Source: Modestobacter muralis
GTDB taxonomy: Bacteria > Actinomycetota > Actinomycetes > Mycobacteriales > Geodermatophilaceae
Direction of reading: 5' to 3'
Assembly: GCF_010682105.1 (NCBI RefSeq)
Contig: NZ_JAAGWH010000055.1
Coordinates: forward strand, 1-64,000
DNA: 64,000 nucleotides
A program made the position numbers and the translations under genes. Position 1 is the stretch's first letter. The number at the start of each line of letters is the position of its first letter. Positions 17,364-26,814 of this stretch are shown piece by piece. The notes below the pieces were generated by a model, which worked only from the letters and a program-made list of their open reading frames with translations, made no database searches and was not told where the DNA came from.

Positions 17364-18176
17364 TCAGCCGATCGGGTCGGCGTCCCCGTACGGGCGCAGC
17401 CGCAGCTGGCGCGCCGTGCCCTCCGGGGTCGTGCGGCGCAGCGTGTCCAGGTCGTCGGCCCCGGCGCGCAGGAAACGGCCCGACCACTGGTCGAGCTCGC
17501 CGGCGGCGATCGCCACCGCGAGGGCGACGACGTCCTCGGGCCGGGTCCACTCCGTGCGCCCGGCGTGCACCGGCATCGCCCGGGTCATCGCGGTGTCGAT
17601 GACACCCGGCGCCAGGTCGAACGCCCGCACGCCGTGCGCGGCCCCGGCCAGGGCGATGCCCTCGGTGATCCGCATCTGCGCGGTCTTGCCGGCCGAGTAG
17701 GCGCTGTAGACGTCGCTCCCCCGCGTGCCCAGGCCGCTGCCCAGCCCGATCACCCGGCCACCACCGGCAGCGACCATCCCGGGCACGACGGCGTGCGCCA
17801 TCAGGAACGGCCCGCGCACCTGGCTCTCCACCACCGACCACCACTGCTCGGGGTCGGCCTGCCACAGCGGGACCTCGGCGGCGTCGATCAGCCCGGCGTT
17901 GTTGACCAGGAGGGTGACCGGTCCGAGCTCGGCGACCACCTGGTCGACGGCGGCCCGGACGGCGTCGGGGTCGGTGACGTCGGCGGCCACGGCCAGGGTG
18001 CGGGCCCCGGTCGCCTCGGCGACGTCGTCCATCGCCGCGACCAGCCGGTCACCGGAGCGGGCCAGCCCAACCACGGTCGCGCCGCGCTCGGCCAAGCCCT
18101 GCGCCAGGTGGCGGCCGATGCCGGCTGAGGCCCCGGTGATCAGCGCGACCGTGCCGCGGAGGTCCGGACTAGGCAC
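17364..18176 (-). CDS. Short-chain dehydrogenase/reductase
   Basis: The product (270 aa) is a classical SDR: NAD(P)-binding TGASAGIG near residue 15, NNAG near residue 92 and the active-site YSAGK near residue 160. The arginine in the R of LARSGDR after the second strand hints at NADP preference. The GTG start lies inside the last codons of pheT (8-base overlap), so translation is probably coupled with pheT although the functions seem unrelated. Substrate unknown. Confidence 0.9.
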   Translation of the reverse strand: MPSPDLRGTVALITGASAGIGRHLAQGLAERGATVVGLARSGDRLVAAMDDVAEATGARTLAVAADVTDPDAVRAAVDQVVAELGPVTLLVNNAGLIDAAEVPLWQADPEQWWSVVESQVRGPFLMAHAVVPGMVAAGGGRVIGLGSGLGTRGSDVYSAYSAGKTAQMRITEGIALAGAAHGVRAFDLAPGVIDTAMTRAMPVHAGRTEWTRPEDVVALAVAIAAGELDQWSGRFLRAGADDLDTLRRTTPEGTARQLRLRPYGDADPIG

Positions 18177-20631
18177 GGAGGGTCGCCCCTGTGGCCGACG
18201 CCGCGGCGGCGACCGCGGCCTCGAAGGCCGCCCTGGCCTCCTCGGTGGTCAGCGTCCGGTCGGCCGCGCGGAAGGTGAACGCGTAGGCCAGCGACCGGCT
18301 GCCGGCGGGGATCGAGCTGCCGGTGTAGACGTCGAACAGGTGCACGTCCTCCAGCAGCTCCCCCGCCCCGGCGGCCAGCGCGTCGCGCACCAGCGCCTCC
18401 GGGTGGCCGTCGGCGACGACCAGCGCGGCGTCCATGCGCACCGGCGGGAACGTGGAGATGGCCGGGCCGACCGGCACCCCGGCGGGCGGCAGCGCGTCGA
18501 GGTCGAGCTCCATCGCGCAGGTGCGGGCCGGCAGCTCGAGCGCCGCGCACACCCGCGGGTGCAGCTCGCCGGCGTGGCCCACGACCTGCTCGCCCACCAG
18601 CAGCTCGGCGCAGCGGCCGGGGTGCCAGGGCGCCAGGTCGCCGGCGCGCACGGTCAGCTCGACACCGGCGGCCGCGGCCACCACGCGGGCGGCCTGCACC
18701 GCGTCGGCCCAGTCGGCCGGACGGCCCGGCCCCCACCAGCCGCGCGGCTCGCGGTGCCCGGTGAGCACCACGCCCACGTGCCAGGGCTGCACGGGCACCG
18801 CACCCAGCAGCGCGGCCAGCGTCGCGTCGTCGGGGCGGGCGTCGACGCCGGGCACCGGCGCGGTGCCGGTCAGGCCGCCGGGGAAGACCGAGCCGTGCTC
18901 GAACAGCGCCACGTCGCGCTGGCCGCGGGCCAGGTTGCGGGCCAGGGAGCCCAGCAGCCCGGGCAGCAGCGTCGTCCGCAGCGCCGGGGCCTCCTCCGAG
19001 AGCGGGTTGCGCAGGGTGATCAGCGTGCGGCGCTCGTCCTCGGCCGGGATGCCCAGGTCGTCGAGGACGGTCGTGCCGAGGAACGGGTAGGACGGCGCCT
19101 CGACGTAGCCGGCCTCGGCCAGCGCGCGGCCGATGCTGCGCCGGCGGCGCTGGCGCTCGGTCAGCCCGCGGCCGGGGGGCGCGCTCGGCAGGACCGAGGG
19201 GATCTCGTCCAGGCCGACGGACCGCACGACCTCCTCGACCAGGTCGGCCGGGTCGGTGAGGTCACCGCGCCAGGACGGCGGGGTCACCTGCAGCTGCGCA
19301 CCGTCGGCGTCGACGGTGGCACCCACGGCCCGCAGGACGTCGACGACCTGGGAGACCGGGTAGGCGACGCCGGCGATGCGCCCGGGCCGCGCGGCGTCCA
19401 GGGCGATGACCGGCCGGGGACCACGGACGTCCAGGTCGACCGGTGCACCGACGACGCGGGCGCCGCCGTGCTCGGCCAGCAGCGCCGCGGCGCGGGCCAG
19501 CGCGACCACGGTGACCTCGGGGTCGGTGCCGCGCTCGAAGCGCTTGGCCGCCTCGCTGGGCAGCTTGTGCCGGCGGACCCCGCGGGAGATGCCGGTCGGG
19601 GCCCAGTGCGCGGCCTCCAGCAGCACGCTCGTCGTCCCGTCACCGATCTCCGTCGACGCCCCGCCCATCACCCCGGCCAGCCCGATCGGGCCGGACCCGT
19701 CGGCGATCAGCAGGTCGTCGTCGGTCAGCGCGCGGTCGACGCCGTCCAGGGTGGTCAGCCGCTCCCCCGCGCGGGCCAACCGCACCTCGATCGGGCCGGT
19801 GAGGCGGTCCCGGTCGAAGGCGTGCATCGGCTGCCCGAGCTCGAGCATCACGAAGTTGGTGACGTCGACGGCGAGGGAGATGCTGCGCACCCCGCACTGG
19901 GCCAGCCGGCGGCGGATCGCCCACGGGCTGGGCGCGGTCGGGTCGAGGCCCTCGAGCGCGACCATCGAGAACCGGTCGCAACGGTCGGGGTCGGCGACGG
20001 TGACCTGCCAGGCCGGCTCGCCCGACCAGGCCGGCGGGGTGAGCGCCGCCGGGTCACGCCAGTCGACGGCCAGCGCAGCGGCCAGGTCGCGGGCGATGCC
20101 ACGCAGGCTCATCGCGTAGCCGCGGTCGGGGGTCACCTCGAGGTCGAACACGACGTCGTCCAGGCCGAGGACACCGGCGGCCGGTGTCCCGGGGGTGTAC
20201 CCGTCCTGGCCGAGCACCAGGATGCCGGCGTGGTCCTCGCCGATGCCCAGCTCGCGGACCGAGCAGATCATCCCGTCGGAGACGTGGTCGTACGTCGTCC
20301 GGGCGGCGATGGCGAAGTCGCCGGGCAGGACGGCGCCGGGGAGCGCGGCGACCACGAGGTCGCCGACGGCGAAGTTGCGGGCGCCGCAGACGATGCCGCG
20401 GGGGGCGTCCTCGCCGACGTCGACCTGGCAGTACCGGATCGGCTTCTTGAAGCCGGTGAGCTCCTCGATCTCCAGCACCCGGCCGACCACCAGCGGGCCG
20501 GTCGTGACCGGCGGGCGGTGGACGGCGTCGACCTCCAGGCCGAGCCGGATGAAGGCGGCGTCGAGCTCCTCGACCGTGATCCCGGCCGGGAGGTCGACCA
20601 TCTCGGACAGCCAGCTGACAGGGACTCTCAC
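18169..20631 (-). CDS. pheT: Phenylalanyl-tRNA synthetase beta subunit
   Basis: The product (820 aa) pairs with PheS in an alpha2-beta2 enzyme that charges tRNA-Phe. Domains in order are the N-terminal MRVPVSWLSEMVDLP, an EMAP/OB tRNA-binding fold (about residues 40-155), the B3/B4 editing region (about 215-390), the B5 domain (about 405-475), the catalytic-like core and the C-terminal ferredoxin-like anticodon-binding domain (about 725-818, with STFPPVRMDAALVV). The GTG start lies 70 bases beyond the pheS stop. Confidence 0.97.
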   Translation of the reverse strand: MRVPVSWLSEMVDLPAGITVEELDAAFIRLGLEVDAVHRPPVTTGPLVVGRVLEIEELTGFKKPIRYCQVDVGEDAPRGIVCGARNFAVGDLVVAALPGAVLPGDFAIAARTTYDHVSDGMICSVRELGIGEDHAGILVLGQDGYTPGTPAAGVLGLDDVVFDLEVTPDRGYAMSLRGIARDLAAALAVDWRDPAALTPPAWSGEPAWQVTVADPDRCDRFSMVALEGLDPTAPSPWAIRRRLAQCGVRSISLAVDVTNFVMLELGQPMHAFDRDRLTGPIEVRLARAGERLTTLDGVDRALTDDDLLIADGSGPIGLAGVMGGASTEIGDGTTSVLLEAAHWAPTGISRGVRRHKLPSEAAKRFERGTDPEVTVVALARAAALLAEHGGARVVGAPVDLDVRGPRPVIALDAARPGRIAGVAYPVSQVVDVLRAVGATVDADGAQLQVTPPSWRGDLTDPADLVEEVVRSVGLDEIPSVLPSAPPGRGLTERQRRRRSIGRALAEAGYVEAPSYPFLGTTVLDDLGIPAEDERRTLITLRNPLSEEAPALRTTLLPGLLGSLARNLARGQRDVALFEHGSVFPGGLTGTAPVPGVDARPDDATLAALLGAVPVQPWHVGVVLTGHREPRGWWGPGRPADWADAVQAARVVAAAAGVELTVRAGDLAPWHPGRCAELLVGEQVVGHAGELHPRVCAALELPARTCAMELDLDALPPAGVPVGPAISTFPPVRMDAALVVADGHPEALVRDALAAGAGELLEDVHLFDVYTGSSIPAGSRSLAYAFTFRAADRTLTTEEARAAFEAAVAAAASATGATLRA

Positions 20632-20701
20632 TGGTTCACTCCGTTGCTCCGCAACACGTTCGCTCCGCTCCTCGCTCGCTGGCGCTCGCTGCGATGCTCA
20701 C
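20632..20701 (-). repeat. AGCGAGC-rich spacer between pheS and pheT
   Basis: The 70-base gap reads on the minus strand as a run of related units such as GCAGCGAGCG, CAGCGAGCG and AGGAGCGGAGCG. This low-complexity purine-rich tract has no coding sense and may be a degenerate repeat of the genome. A role in processing or coupling between the two subunit genes is possible but not shown. Confidence 0.5.
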
Positions 20702-21775
<1,074 letters not shown>

Positions 21776-21886
21776 TCATTCTGCCGGGCGGAGGACTCCC
21801 CGCGCGCCCGGGTTGCCGATCACCCGTTGGGGTGGCGACACCCGCCCAGGTGCGCGAGCGGGACCCGATCGTGCCGATGCGCTCTC

Positions 21887-24130
21887 GTGACCTCCATCGC
21901 CACCCTCACCTCGTCGCTCGACGACGTCCTCCGTACCGGCAGCGTGCACAGCGTCTACCAGCCGATCGTCGAGCTGAGCACCGGCAACGTCGTCGCCTAC
22001 GAGGCGCTCGCGCGCGGCCCCCAGGGCCCGCTGCAGACCCCGGACGCGCTCTTCGCCGCGGCCCGCACCGCCGGCCGGCTGGCCGAGCTCGACGCGCTGT
22101 GCCGTTCGGCGGCCCTCCGGGGCGCCGTGGCCGCCCGGCTCGGCCCGCCGCTGACCGTGTTCGTCAACGTCGAGCCCGAGGTGCTGGAGTCCGCACCCCT
22201 GGAGGACCTGCTGGCGATCGCCACCACCGCACCCGCGGGCCTGCGCGTCGTCGTGGAGATCACCGAGCGGGCGCTGGCCACCCGCCCCGCCGACCTCCTG
22301 CGGGCCGTCGAGCGCGTCCGCGAGGTCGGCTGGGGCATCGCCCTGGACGACGTGGGCGCGGAGTCGATGTCGCTGGCCTTCATGCCGCTGCTGCGCCCGG
22401 ACGTCGTCAAGCTCGACCTGCGGCTGGTGCAACAGCGCCCCGGCCCCGCGGTCGCGGAGATCATGAACGCCGTCAACGGCTACGCCGAGCGGACCGGCGC
22501 CCTGGTGCTCGCCGAGGGCATCGAGGACGAGGCCCACCTGGCCACCGCCCGTGCCCTGGGCGCCAGCCTCGGCCAGGGCTGGCACTTCGGCCGGCCCGGC
22601 GCGACCGCGGTGACCGACCGCGCCGTCAGCACGCTGAAGCTGCCCGCCCCGGTCGCCCTGGACGCCGACGTGCACGGCTCCCCCTTCGGCTGCCTGCCCG
22701 CGGGCACCGAGCTGCGGGTCGCCCCCAAGGCGCTGCTGATCGAGCTGAGCAAGCACCTGGAGCGACAGGCCATGCGACTGGGCGAGACCTGCGTGGTGGC
22801 CTCCACCTTCCAGGAGGCCCGGCACTTCACCCCGGCCACGAAGCTCCGCTACCGCGACCTGGTCGCCCGCACCGGCTTCGTCTGCGCGCTGGGTGCCGAC
22901 CTGCCCCTGGAGCCGGTCCCCGGCCTGCGCGGTGCCCACCTGGACCCCGCCGACCCGGTGCGCGGCGAGTGGGACGTCGTCGTCCTCAGCCCGCACTTCA
23001 GCGCCGCACTGCTGGCCCGCGACCTCGGCGACGGCGGCCCGGACGCACAGCGCCGGTACGAGTACGCCCTGACCTACGAGCGGACCACCGTGGAGCTGGC
23101 GGGGATCTCCCTCGTCGCCCGGGTGGCCGCCCAGCCCGCGCCGGTCCCCGAGGTCGCGGCTCCCCCGGTCCAGCTGCCCCTGGCGCAGTCATCGCTGGCC
23201 GGCCCCACCCCCGAGGAGCCGCTGCTGCTGCGCGCGCTGGCCGCGACGACCAGCGGCGTGACGATCAGCGACATGACCGCTCCCGACCAGCCCCTCATCT
23301 ACGTCAACGCCGCCTTCGAGCAGCTGGCGGGGCTGTCGGCCGCCCAGGTGCTGGGCCGCAACTGCCGGTTCCTGCAGGGTGCCGACACCGACCCGGCGAT
23401 GGTCAGCCGGATGCGCTCGGCGATCAACGCCGGTCAGGAGTTCCGGGCGACCGTGCTGAACCACCGGGGCCCGCAGCGCGAGCCGTGGTGGAACGAGATC
23501 CACCTGGCGCCGGTCACCGACGCCCGCGGGACCGTCGTGCAGTACATCGGCGTCCAGACCGACGTGACCACCCGCGTCAACGCCGAGCGCGAGCTGCTGC
23601 AGGAGCGCGACCGCACCCGCCAGCACCTGGCCCGGATCGAGGAGCTGGCCTACACCGACCCGCTCACCGGCCTGCCCAACCGGCGCCGGCTGGAGGAGCG
23701 GATGGAGACCGCACTGTGGCAGGCGCGCCTGGACGGCGGCGCCGTGGCCCTGCTGTTCCTGGACCTCGACGGCTTCAAGGCCGTCAACGACGCGCACGGG
23801 CACGCCGCCGGTGACGAGCTGCTGCAGACCGTGGCCGACCGGCTGCGCGGGCGGCTCCGCCGGGGCGACCTGCTGGCCCGGCTCGGCGGCGACGAGTTCC
23901 TCGTCGGCCTGCTGGGCCTGGACCGCGCCAGCGCCCTGGCCGAGGCCGAGCGGGTCGCCGGTGACCTGCGCGCTGTGATCGAGCAGCCGGTGCCCCTCGC
24001 CGGCACCACGGTGACGGTGCAGGTGACCATCGGCATCGCCGTGCACCCCGAGGACGGCGACGACTTCGCCCCGCTGCTGCACCGCGCCGACGCCCGGATG
24101 TACGCCAGCAAGCACCCCGCCGACCGCTGA
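21887..24130 (+). CDS. EAL-DICT-LOV-GGDEF protein (candidate blue-light-responsive c-di-GMP enzyme)
   Basis: The product (747 aa) joins four domains. An EAL domain (1-240) keeps EALARG near 38, VNVEPE, EITERA, KLDLRL and AEGIED, but loop 6 is DDVGAES instead of DDFGTGYS, so phosphodiesterase activity is uncertain. A DICT-type sensory segment follows (about 255-415). Then comes a PAS domain of LOV type (about 455-570) with GRNCRFLQG, whose cysteine near residue 492 is the flavin-adduct residue in LOV photoreceptors, and NEIHLAPVTDARG further on. The C-terminal GGDEF domain has an intact GGDEF near 666, so diguanylate cyclase activity is likely. The GTG at 21887 is the start nearest the first conserved residues. 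No membrane segment is seen. Confidence 0.9.
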   Translation: MTSIATLTSSLDDVLRTGSVHSVYQPIVELSTGNVVAYEALARGPQGPLQTPDALFAAARTAGRLAELDALCRSAALRGAVAARLGPPLTVFVNVEPEVLESAPLEDLLAIATTAPAGLRVVVEITERALATRPADLLRAVERVREVGWGIALDDVGAESMSLAFMPLLRPDVVKLDLRLVQQRPGPAVAEIMNAVNGYAERTGALVLAEGIEDEAHLATARALGASLGQGWHFGRPGATAVTDRAVSTLKLPAPVALDADVHGSPFGCLPAGTELRVAPKALLIELSKHLERQAMRLGETCVVASTFQEARHFTPATKLRYRDLVARTGFVCALGADLPLEPVPGLRGAHLDPADPVRGEWDVVVLSPHFSAALLARDLGDGGPDAQRRYEYALTYERTTVELAGISLVARVAAQPAPVPEVAAPPVQLPLAQSSLAGPTPEEPLLLRALAATTSGVTISDMTAPDQPLIYVNAAFEQLAGLSAAQVLGRNCRFLQGADTDPAMVSRMRSAINAGQEFRATVLNHRGPQREPWWNEIHLAPVTDARGTVVQYIGVQTDVTTRVNAERELLQERDRTRQHLARIEELAYTDPLTGLPNRRRLEERMETALWQARLDGGAVALLFLDLDGFKAVNDAHGHAAGDELLQTVADRLRGRLRRGDLLARLGGDEFLVGLLGLDRASALAEAERVAGDLRAVIEQPVPLAGTTVTVQVTIGIAVHPEDGDDFAPLLHRADARMYASKHPADR

Positions 24131-24132
24131 GC

Positions 24133-24171
24133 GGAGTGGGTCGGTGCCGGTCACCGGCACGGACCCACTCC
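24133..24171. terminator. Bidirectional hairpin between convergent genes
   Basis: GGAGTGGGTC (24133-24142) pairs with GACCCACTCC (24162-24171), and the inner GTGCCGGT pairs with ACCGGCAC. There is no U-run on either side. It sits between the stops of the GGDEF gene and the rRNA methylase gene and would end transcription from both directions. Confidence 0.75.
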
Positions 24172-24173
24172 GG

Positions 24174-24980
24174 TCAGCCTTGGGCGAGCTGCGTGGCGTA
24201 GAGGCAGATCGCGGCGGCGACCGAGAGGTTGAGGCTCTCCGCCCGGCCGCGCATGGGGATGCGGACCCGGACGTCGGCGGCCGCGGCGAGCGCCGGGTCC
24301 AGCCCGCGGGCCTCGTTGCCGAACAGCCACAGCACCGGACCGGCCAGCAGCCCGTCGCCGGCGGCGGCGTCCAGGGCGATCTCTCCCCCGCCGTCGGCGG
24401 CCAGCACCCGCACCCCGGCGGCCTGCACCCCCGCGATGAGCGCGGGCAGCGGCGCGCTGCGGACGACGTCGACGTGGAACAGGCTGCCGGCGCTGCTGCG
24501 CACGACCTTGCCGTTGTAGGGATCGGCGGAGCCGGCACCGAAGACCACCGCGCCGGCACCGCACGCGTCGGCGGTGCGCAGCACCGTGCCGGCGTTGCCG
24601 GGGTCGTTGAGCTCGGCCAGCGCCACGGCCAGCTGGGGCGGGTCGGTGACCAGCCGCTGCGCCGGGACGTCGCGCAGCGCGCAGACCGCGACCAGCCCCT
24701 GCGGGGTGACCGTCTCCGACAGCGAGGCCGCGGCCTTCTCGTCGACCAGCCGCACCGGCACCCGGGTCGCGGCGAGCAGCTCGTGGTGCGCCTCGGCCGC
24801 CGCCTCGGTGGCGAACACCTCCCGGACGGCGCCCGGCTCGCCCTCGGCCTGTGCGAGTGCCTCGCTGACCGCCTGGCGGCCCTCGGCGAGGAAGGCGCCG
24901 GCGTCGTCCCGACCGCTGCGGCGGGTGAGCTTGCGGGCGGCGACGACCCGCGCCGAGCGGTCGGTCAGGAGGTCGGGCAC
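24174..24980 (-). CDS. tsnR: TrmH/SpoU-family 23S rRNA methyltransferase (TsnR-like)
   Basis: The product (268 aa) should transfer methyl groups from SAM to a ribose in rRNA. An N-terminal L30e-like substrate domain (1-105) precedes the SPOUT knot, whose three motifs are LNDPGNAGTVLRTADACGA, LFGNEARGLDP and IPMRGRAESLNLSVAAAI. The GTG start at 24980 gives the usual length. It follows rplT as in Mycobacterium, but a strong hairpin between them suggests partial uncoupling. The target nucleotide is unknown, so the symbol is tentative. Confidence 0.9.
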   Translation of the reverse strand: MPDLLTDRSARVVAARKLTRRSGRDDAGAFLAEGRQAVSEALAQAEGEPGAVREVFATEAAAEAHHELLAATRVPVRLVDEKAAASLSETVTPQGLVAVCALRDVPAQRLVTDPPQLAVALAELNDPGNAGTVLRTADACGAGAVVFGAGSADPYNGKVVRSSAGSLFHVDVVRSAPLPALIAGVQAAGVRVLAADGGGEIALDAAAGDGLLAGPVLWLFGNEARGLDPALAAAADVRVRIPMRGRAESLNLSVAAAICLYATQLAQG

Positions 24981-25010
24981 GGGCTTCCTCTCGGGGTGGG
25001 CTGCACAGAC

Positions 25011-25061
25011 AGCGACGCCGTCGCCGGTGGGTCACGGGGACCCACCGGCGACGGCGTCGCT
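25011..25061 (-). terminator. 23-bp perfect hairpin after rplT
   Basis: A 23-base arm at 25011-25033 pairs perfectly with 25039-25061 around a five-base loop. It lies 16 bases beyond the rplT stop and 30 bases before the methylase start, with no U-run. It probably ends or attenuates the infC-rpmI-rplT transcript. Confidence 0.85.
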
Positions 25062-25077
25062 GGGTGGAACGGGGGTC

Positions 25078-25482
25078 TTACGCGGCGGCGGTGTCGGCCT
25101 GCGCCGCGCCGGTCGCCTGCGGGTTCGCGAGGAGCGCGGCCCGGGCAGAGGCCACCAGCGAGGTGAAGGTGGCGGGCTCGTTGACGGCGAGCTCGGCCAG
25201 CACCTTGCGGTCCAGCTCGATGCCGGCCAGCTTCAGGCCCTGCATGAACCGGTTGTAGGTCATGTCGTTCTGCCGCGCCGCGGCGTTGATCCGGGTGATC
25301 CACAGCTTGCGGAAGTCACCCTTGCGGACCTTGCGGTCGCGGTAGTTGTAGGTCGCGGAGTGGAGGAGCTGCTCCTTGGCCTTGCGGTACAGCCGGGACC
25401 GCTGACCGCGGTACCCACTGGCTGCCTCGAGGGTCGTACGACGCTTCTTCTGGGCGTTGACCGCCCGCTTCACGCGTGCCAC
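25078..25482 (-). CDS. rplT: 50S ribosomal protein L20
   Basis: The product (134 aa) binds 23S rRNA early in 50S assembly. It has the conserved lysine/arginine-rich N-terminus ([26 protein letters not shown]) and the globular C-terminal part [24 protein letters not shown]. The tail from about residue 115 is alanine-rich and longer than in most L20 proteins. In other bacteria L20 also represses its own operon by binding the mRNA. Confidence 0.98.
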   Translation of the reverse strand: MARVKRAVNAQKKRRTTLEAASGYRGQRSRLYRKAKEQLLHSATYNYRDRKVRKGDFRKLWITRINAAARQNDMTYNRFMQGLKLAGIELDRKVLAELAVNEPATFTSLVASARAALLANPQATGAAQADTAAA

Positions 25483-25521
25483 GTGGAAGCTCCTGTCTGC
25501 TCGTTCGGGAGGGGGGCGGGA

Positions 25522-25716
25522 TCAGATGCCGAGGAGCTTCTTCATCCGGCTGGTGTCCGCCGGGTTCAGCTCAGCCGTGCCGGAGATCCGCCGCTTCCGA
25601 GAGCCGGACTTGTGCTCGAACTTGTGCTGGTTGTTCGTGTGCTCGGCCACCAGCTTCCCGGTGCCCGTGACGCGGATCCGCTTGGCGGCGCCCTTGTGGG
25701 TCTTGTTCTTCGGCAT
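25522..25716 (-). CDS. rpmI: 50S ribosomal protein L35
   Basis: The product (64 aa) is the small basic L35 protein, with MPKNKTHKGAAKRIRVTGTG at the N-terminus and the closing SRMKKLLGI. It lies 39 bases before rplT in the standard infC-rpmI-rplT order. Confidence 0.98.
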   Translation of the reverse strand: MPKNKTHKGAAKRIRVTGTGKLVAEHTNNQHKFEHKSGSRKRRISGTAELNPADTSRMKKLLGI

Positions 25717-25740
25717 GTCCTCGTCCTGTTCGTGGATGTC

Positions 25741-25771
25741 CGCGCCGGGGCAGGTCGTGCTCCCCGGCGCG
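25741..25771 (-). promoter_or_regulatory. Intercistronic hairpin between infC and rpmI
   Basis: CGCGCCGGGG (25741-25750) pairs perfectly with CCCCGGCGCG (25762-25771) around an 11-base loop in the 104-base infC-rpmI gap. It may be an RNA processing or attenuation point, or part of an L20 target as in other phyla. No U-run follows. Confidence 0.55.
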
Positions 25772-25820
25772 GGCGGTCTCGGTGGTGCGTGGTGCAGGTC
25801 GGTGCTCAGGGCCGTCCGGC

Positions 25821-26468
25821 TCAGGCCGGAGGCGCCTGCTCGGCCGGGGCCTGCTCTGCCGGGGCCTGCGCGACCGGGGCCTGCTGGGCCGCGGCCGGCG
25901 TCTCCGACGCTGCGTGCTTCTCCGCCTTCGCGGTGCGCCGGACGGCGTCGGAGGCCACCTGGTTCCGGTGCGGAGCGATCACCATGACCATGTTGCGGCC
26001 GTCCTGCTTGGGGTTCGACTCCACGATCCCCAGGTCGGACACGTCCCCGGCCAGTCGCTGCAGCAGCTTGTAGCCCATCTCGGGGCGGGACTGCTCGCGA
26101 CCGCGGAACATCACGGTGATCTTGACCTTGTCGCCGCCCTTGAGGAAGCGCTCGACGTGGCCCTTCTTGGTCTCGTAGTCGTGCGGGTCGATCTTGAGGC
26201 GCAGCCGCATCTCCTTGATGACGGTGAGCGCCTGGTTCCGCCGGGCCTCGCGGGCCTTCTGCGCGGCTTCGTACTTGAACTTCCCGTAGTCCATGAGCTT
26301 GGCGACGGGCGGGCGGGCCATGGGCGCGACCTCGACCAGGTCGAGCTCACTGTCCTGCGCCAGCCGCAGCGCCTCGCCGATCGACACGATGCCGACCTGC
26401 TCGCCCTCGGGTCCGACGAGGCGGACCTCGGGGACGCGGATACGGTCGTTGATACGGGGCTCGGTGAT
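25821..26468 (-). CDS. infC: Translation initiation factor IF-3, ATC start
   Basis: The product (215 aa) keeps ribosomal subunits apart and checks the start codon. The N-domain starts [21 protein letters not shown]; the linker and C-domain include [19 protein letters not shown] and [17 protein letters not shown]. There is no ATG, GTG or TTG at the proper place: the conserved protein begins at ATC 26468, five bases after AGGAG. Unusual starts in infC (AUU in E. coli) let IF-3 limit its own synthesis. The last 30 residues are a repeated Ala/Pro/Gln tail (APAEQ units). The reading frame stays open upstream, but that part is leader. Confidence 0.95.
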   Translation of the reverse strand: MTEPRINDRIRVPEVRLVGPEGEQVGIVSIGEALRLAQDSELDLVEVAPMARPPVAKLMDYGKFKYEAAQKAREARRNQALTVIKEMRLRLKIDPHDYETKKGHVERFLKGGDKVKITVMFRGREQSRPEMGYKLLQRLAGDVSDLGIVESNPKQDGRNMVMVIAPHRNQVASDAVRRTAKAEKHAASETPAAAQQAPVAQAPAEQAPAEQAPPA

Positions 26469-26755
26469 GGCCTCTCCTCTGCTGCTGCGGGGAGGAGCCG
26501 CACCCGTCCCGGGCACCGACGACAGAAAGGCCCCGTGAGCTGATCGCTCACAGGGCCCACTCGCCGACTGCTGCAGCCGCGTCCTCGACGAGGGTGCGGT
26601 TCCAGCGACGACCGGACACGCCGGTCGTCTTCCGGGGACCTGGACGCCTGTGAAGGCACCAGGTGGGAGCGGGCTCCTCTTTGGTCGGTGGTCGGACCTC
26701 ACGATCCCACCACCGGTGGTTCTCACGCCTCGATGGTGCAGGGGGAGGCGCTTGC
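26469..26755 (-). ncRNA. Structured infC leader with attenuator-like hairpin
   Basis: From the predicted transcription start near 26749 the untranslated leader is about 280 nt. It contains a 9-bp hairpin with arms 26607-26615 and 26621-26629. Close to infC a second hairpin (26529-26557) has a five-base loop and six plus five paired bases, followed on the minus strand by TTTCTGTC, a rare U-rich tail in this genome. This looks like a transcription attenuator or switch controlling infC-rpmI-rplT. The frame stays open through it in phase with infC, but the translation is low-complexity and unlike IF-3. Confidence 0.6.
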
Positions 26756-26785
26756 ACTGTACAGCGCCGGGCACCCGTGCGTCAT
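26756..26785 (-). promoter_or_regulatory. Probable infC operon promoter
   Basis: On the minus strand there is a -10 TACAGT (26756-26761) with a weak -35 ATGACG (26780-26785) 18 bases upstream. It lies just past the stop codon of the PH-like protein gene and would give the long infC leader. Confidence 0.5.
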
Positions 26786-26814
26786 TCCCGGGGTCCGGTC
26801 CCCGCGCGGGAGCC

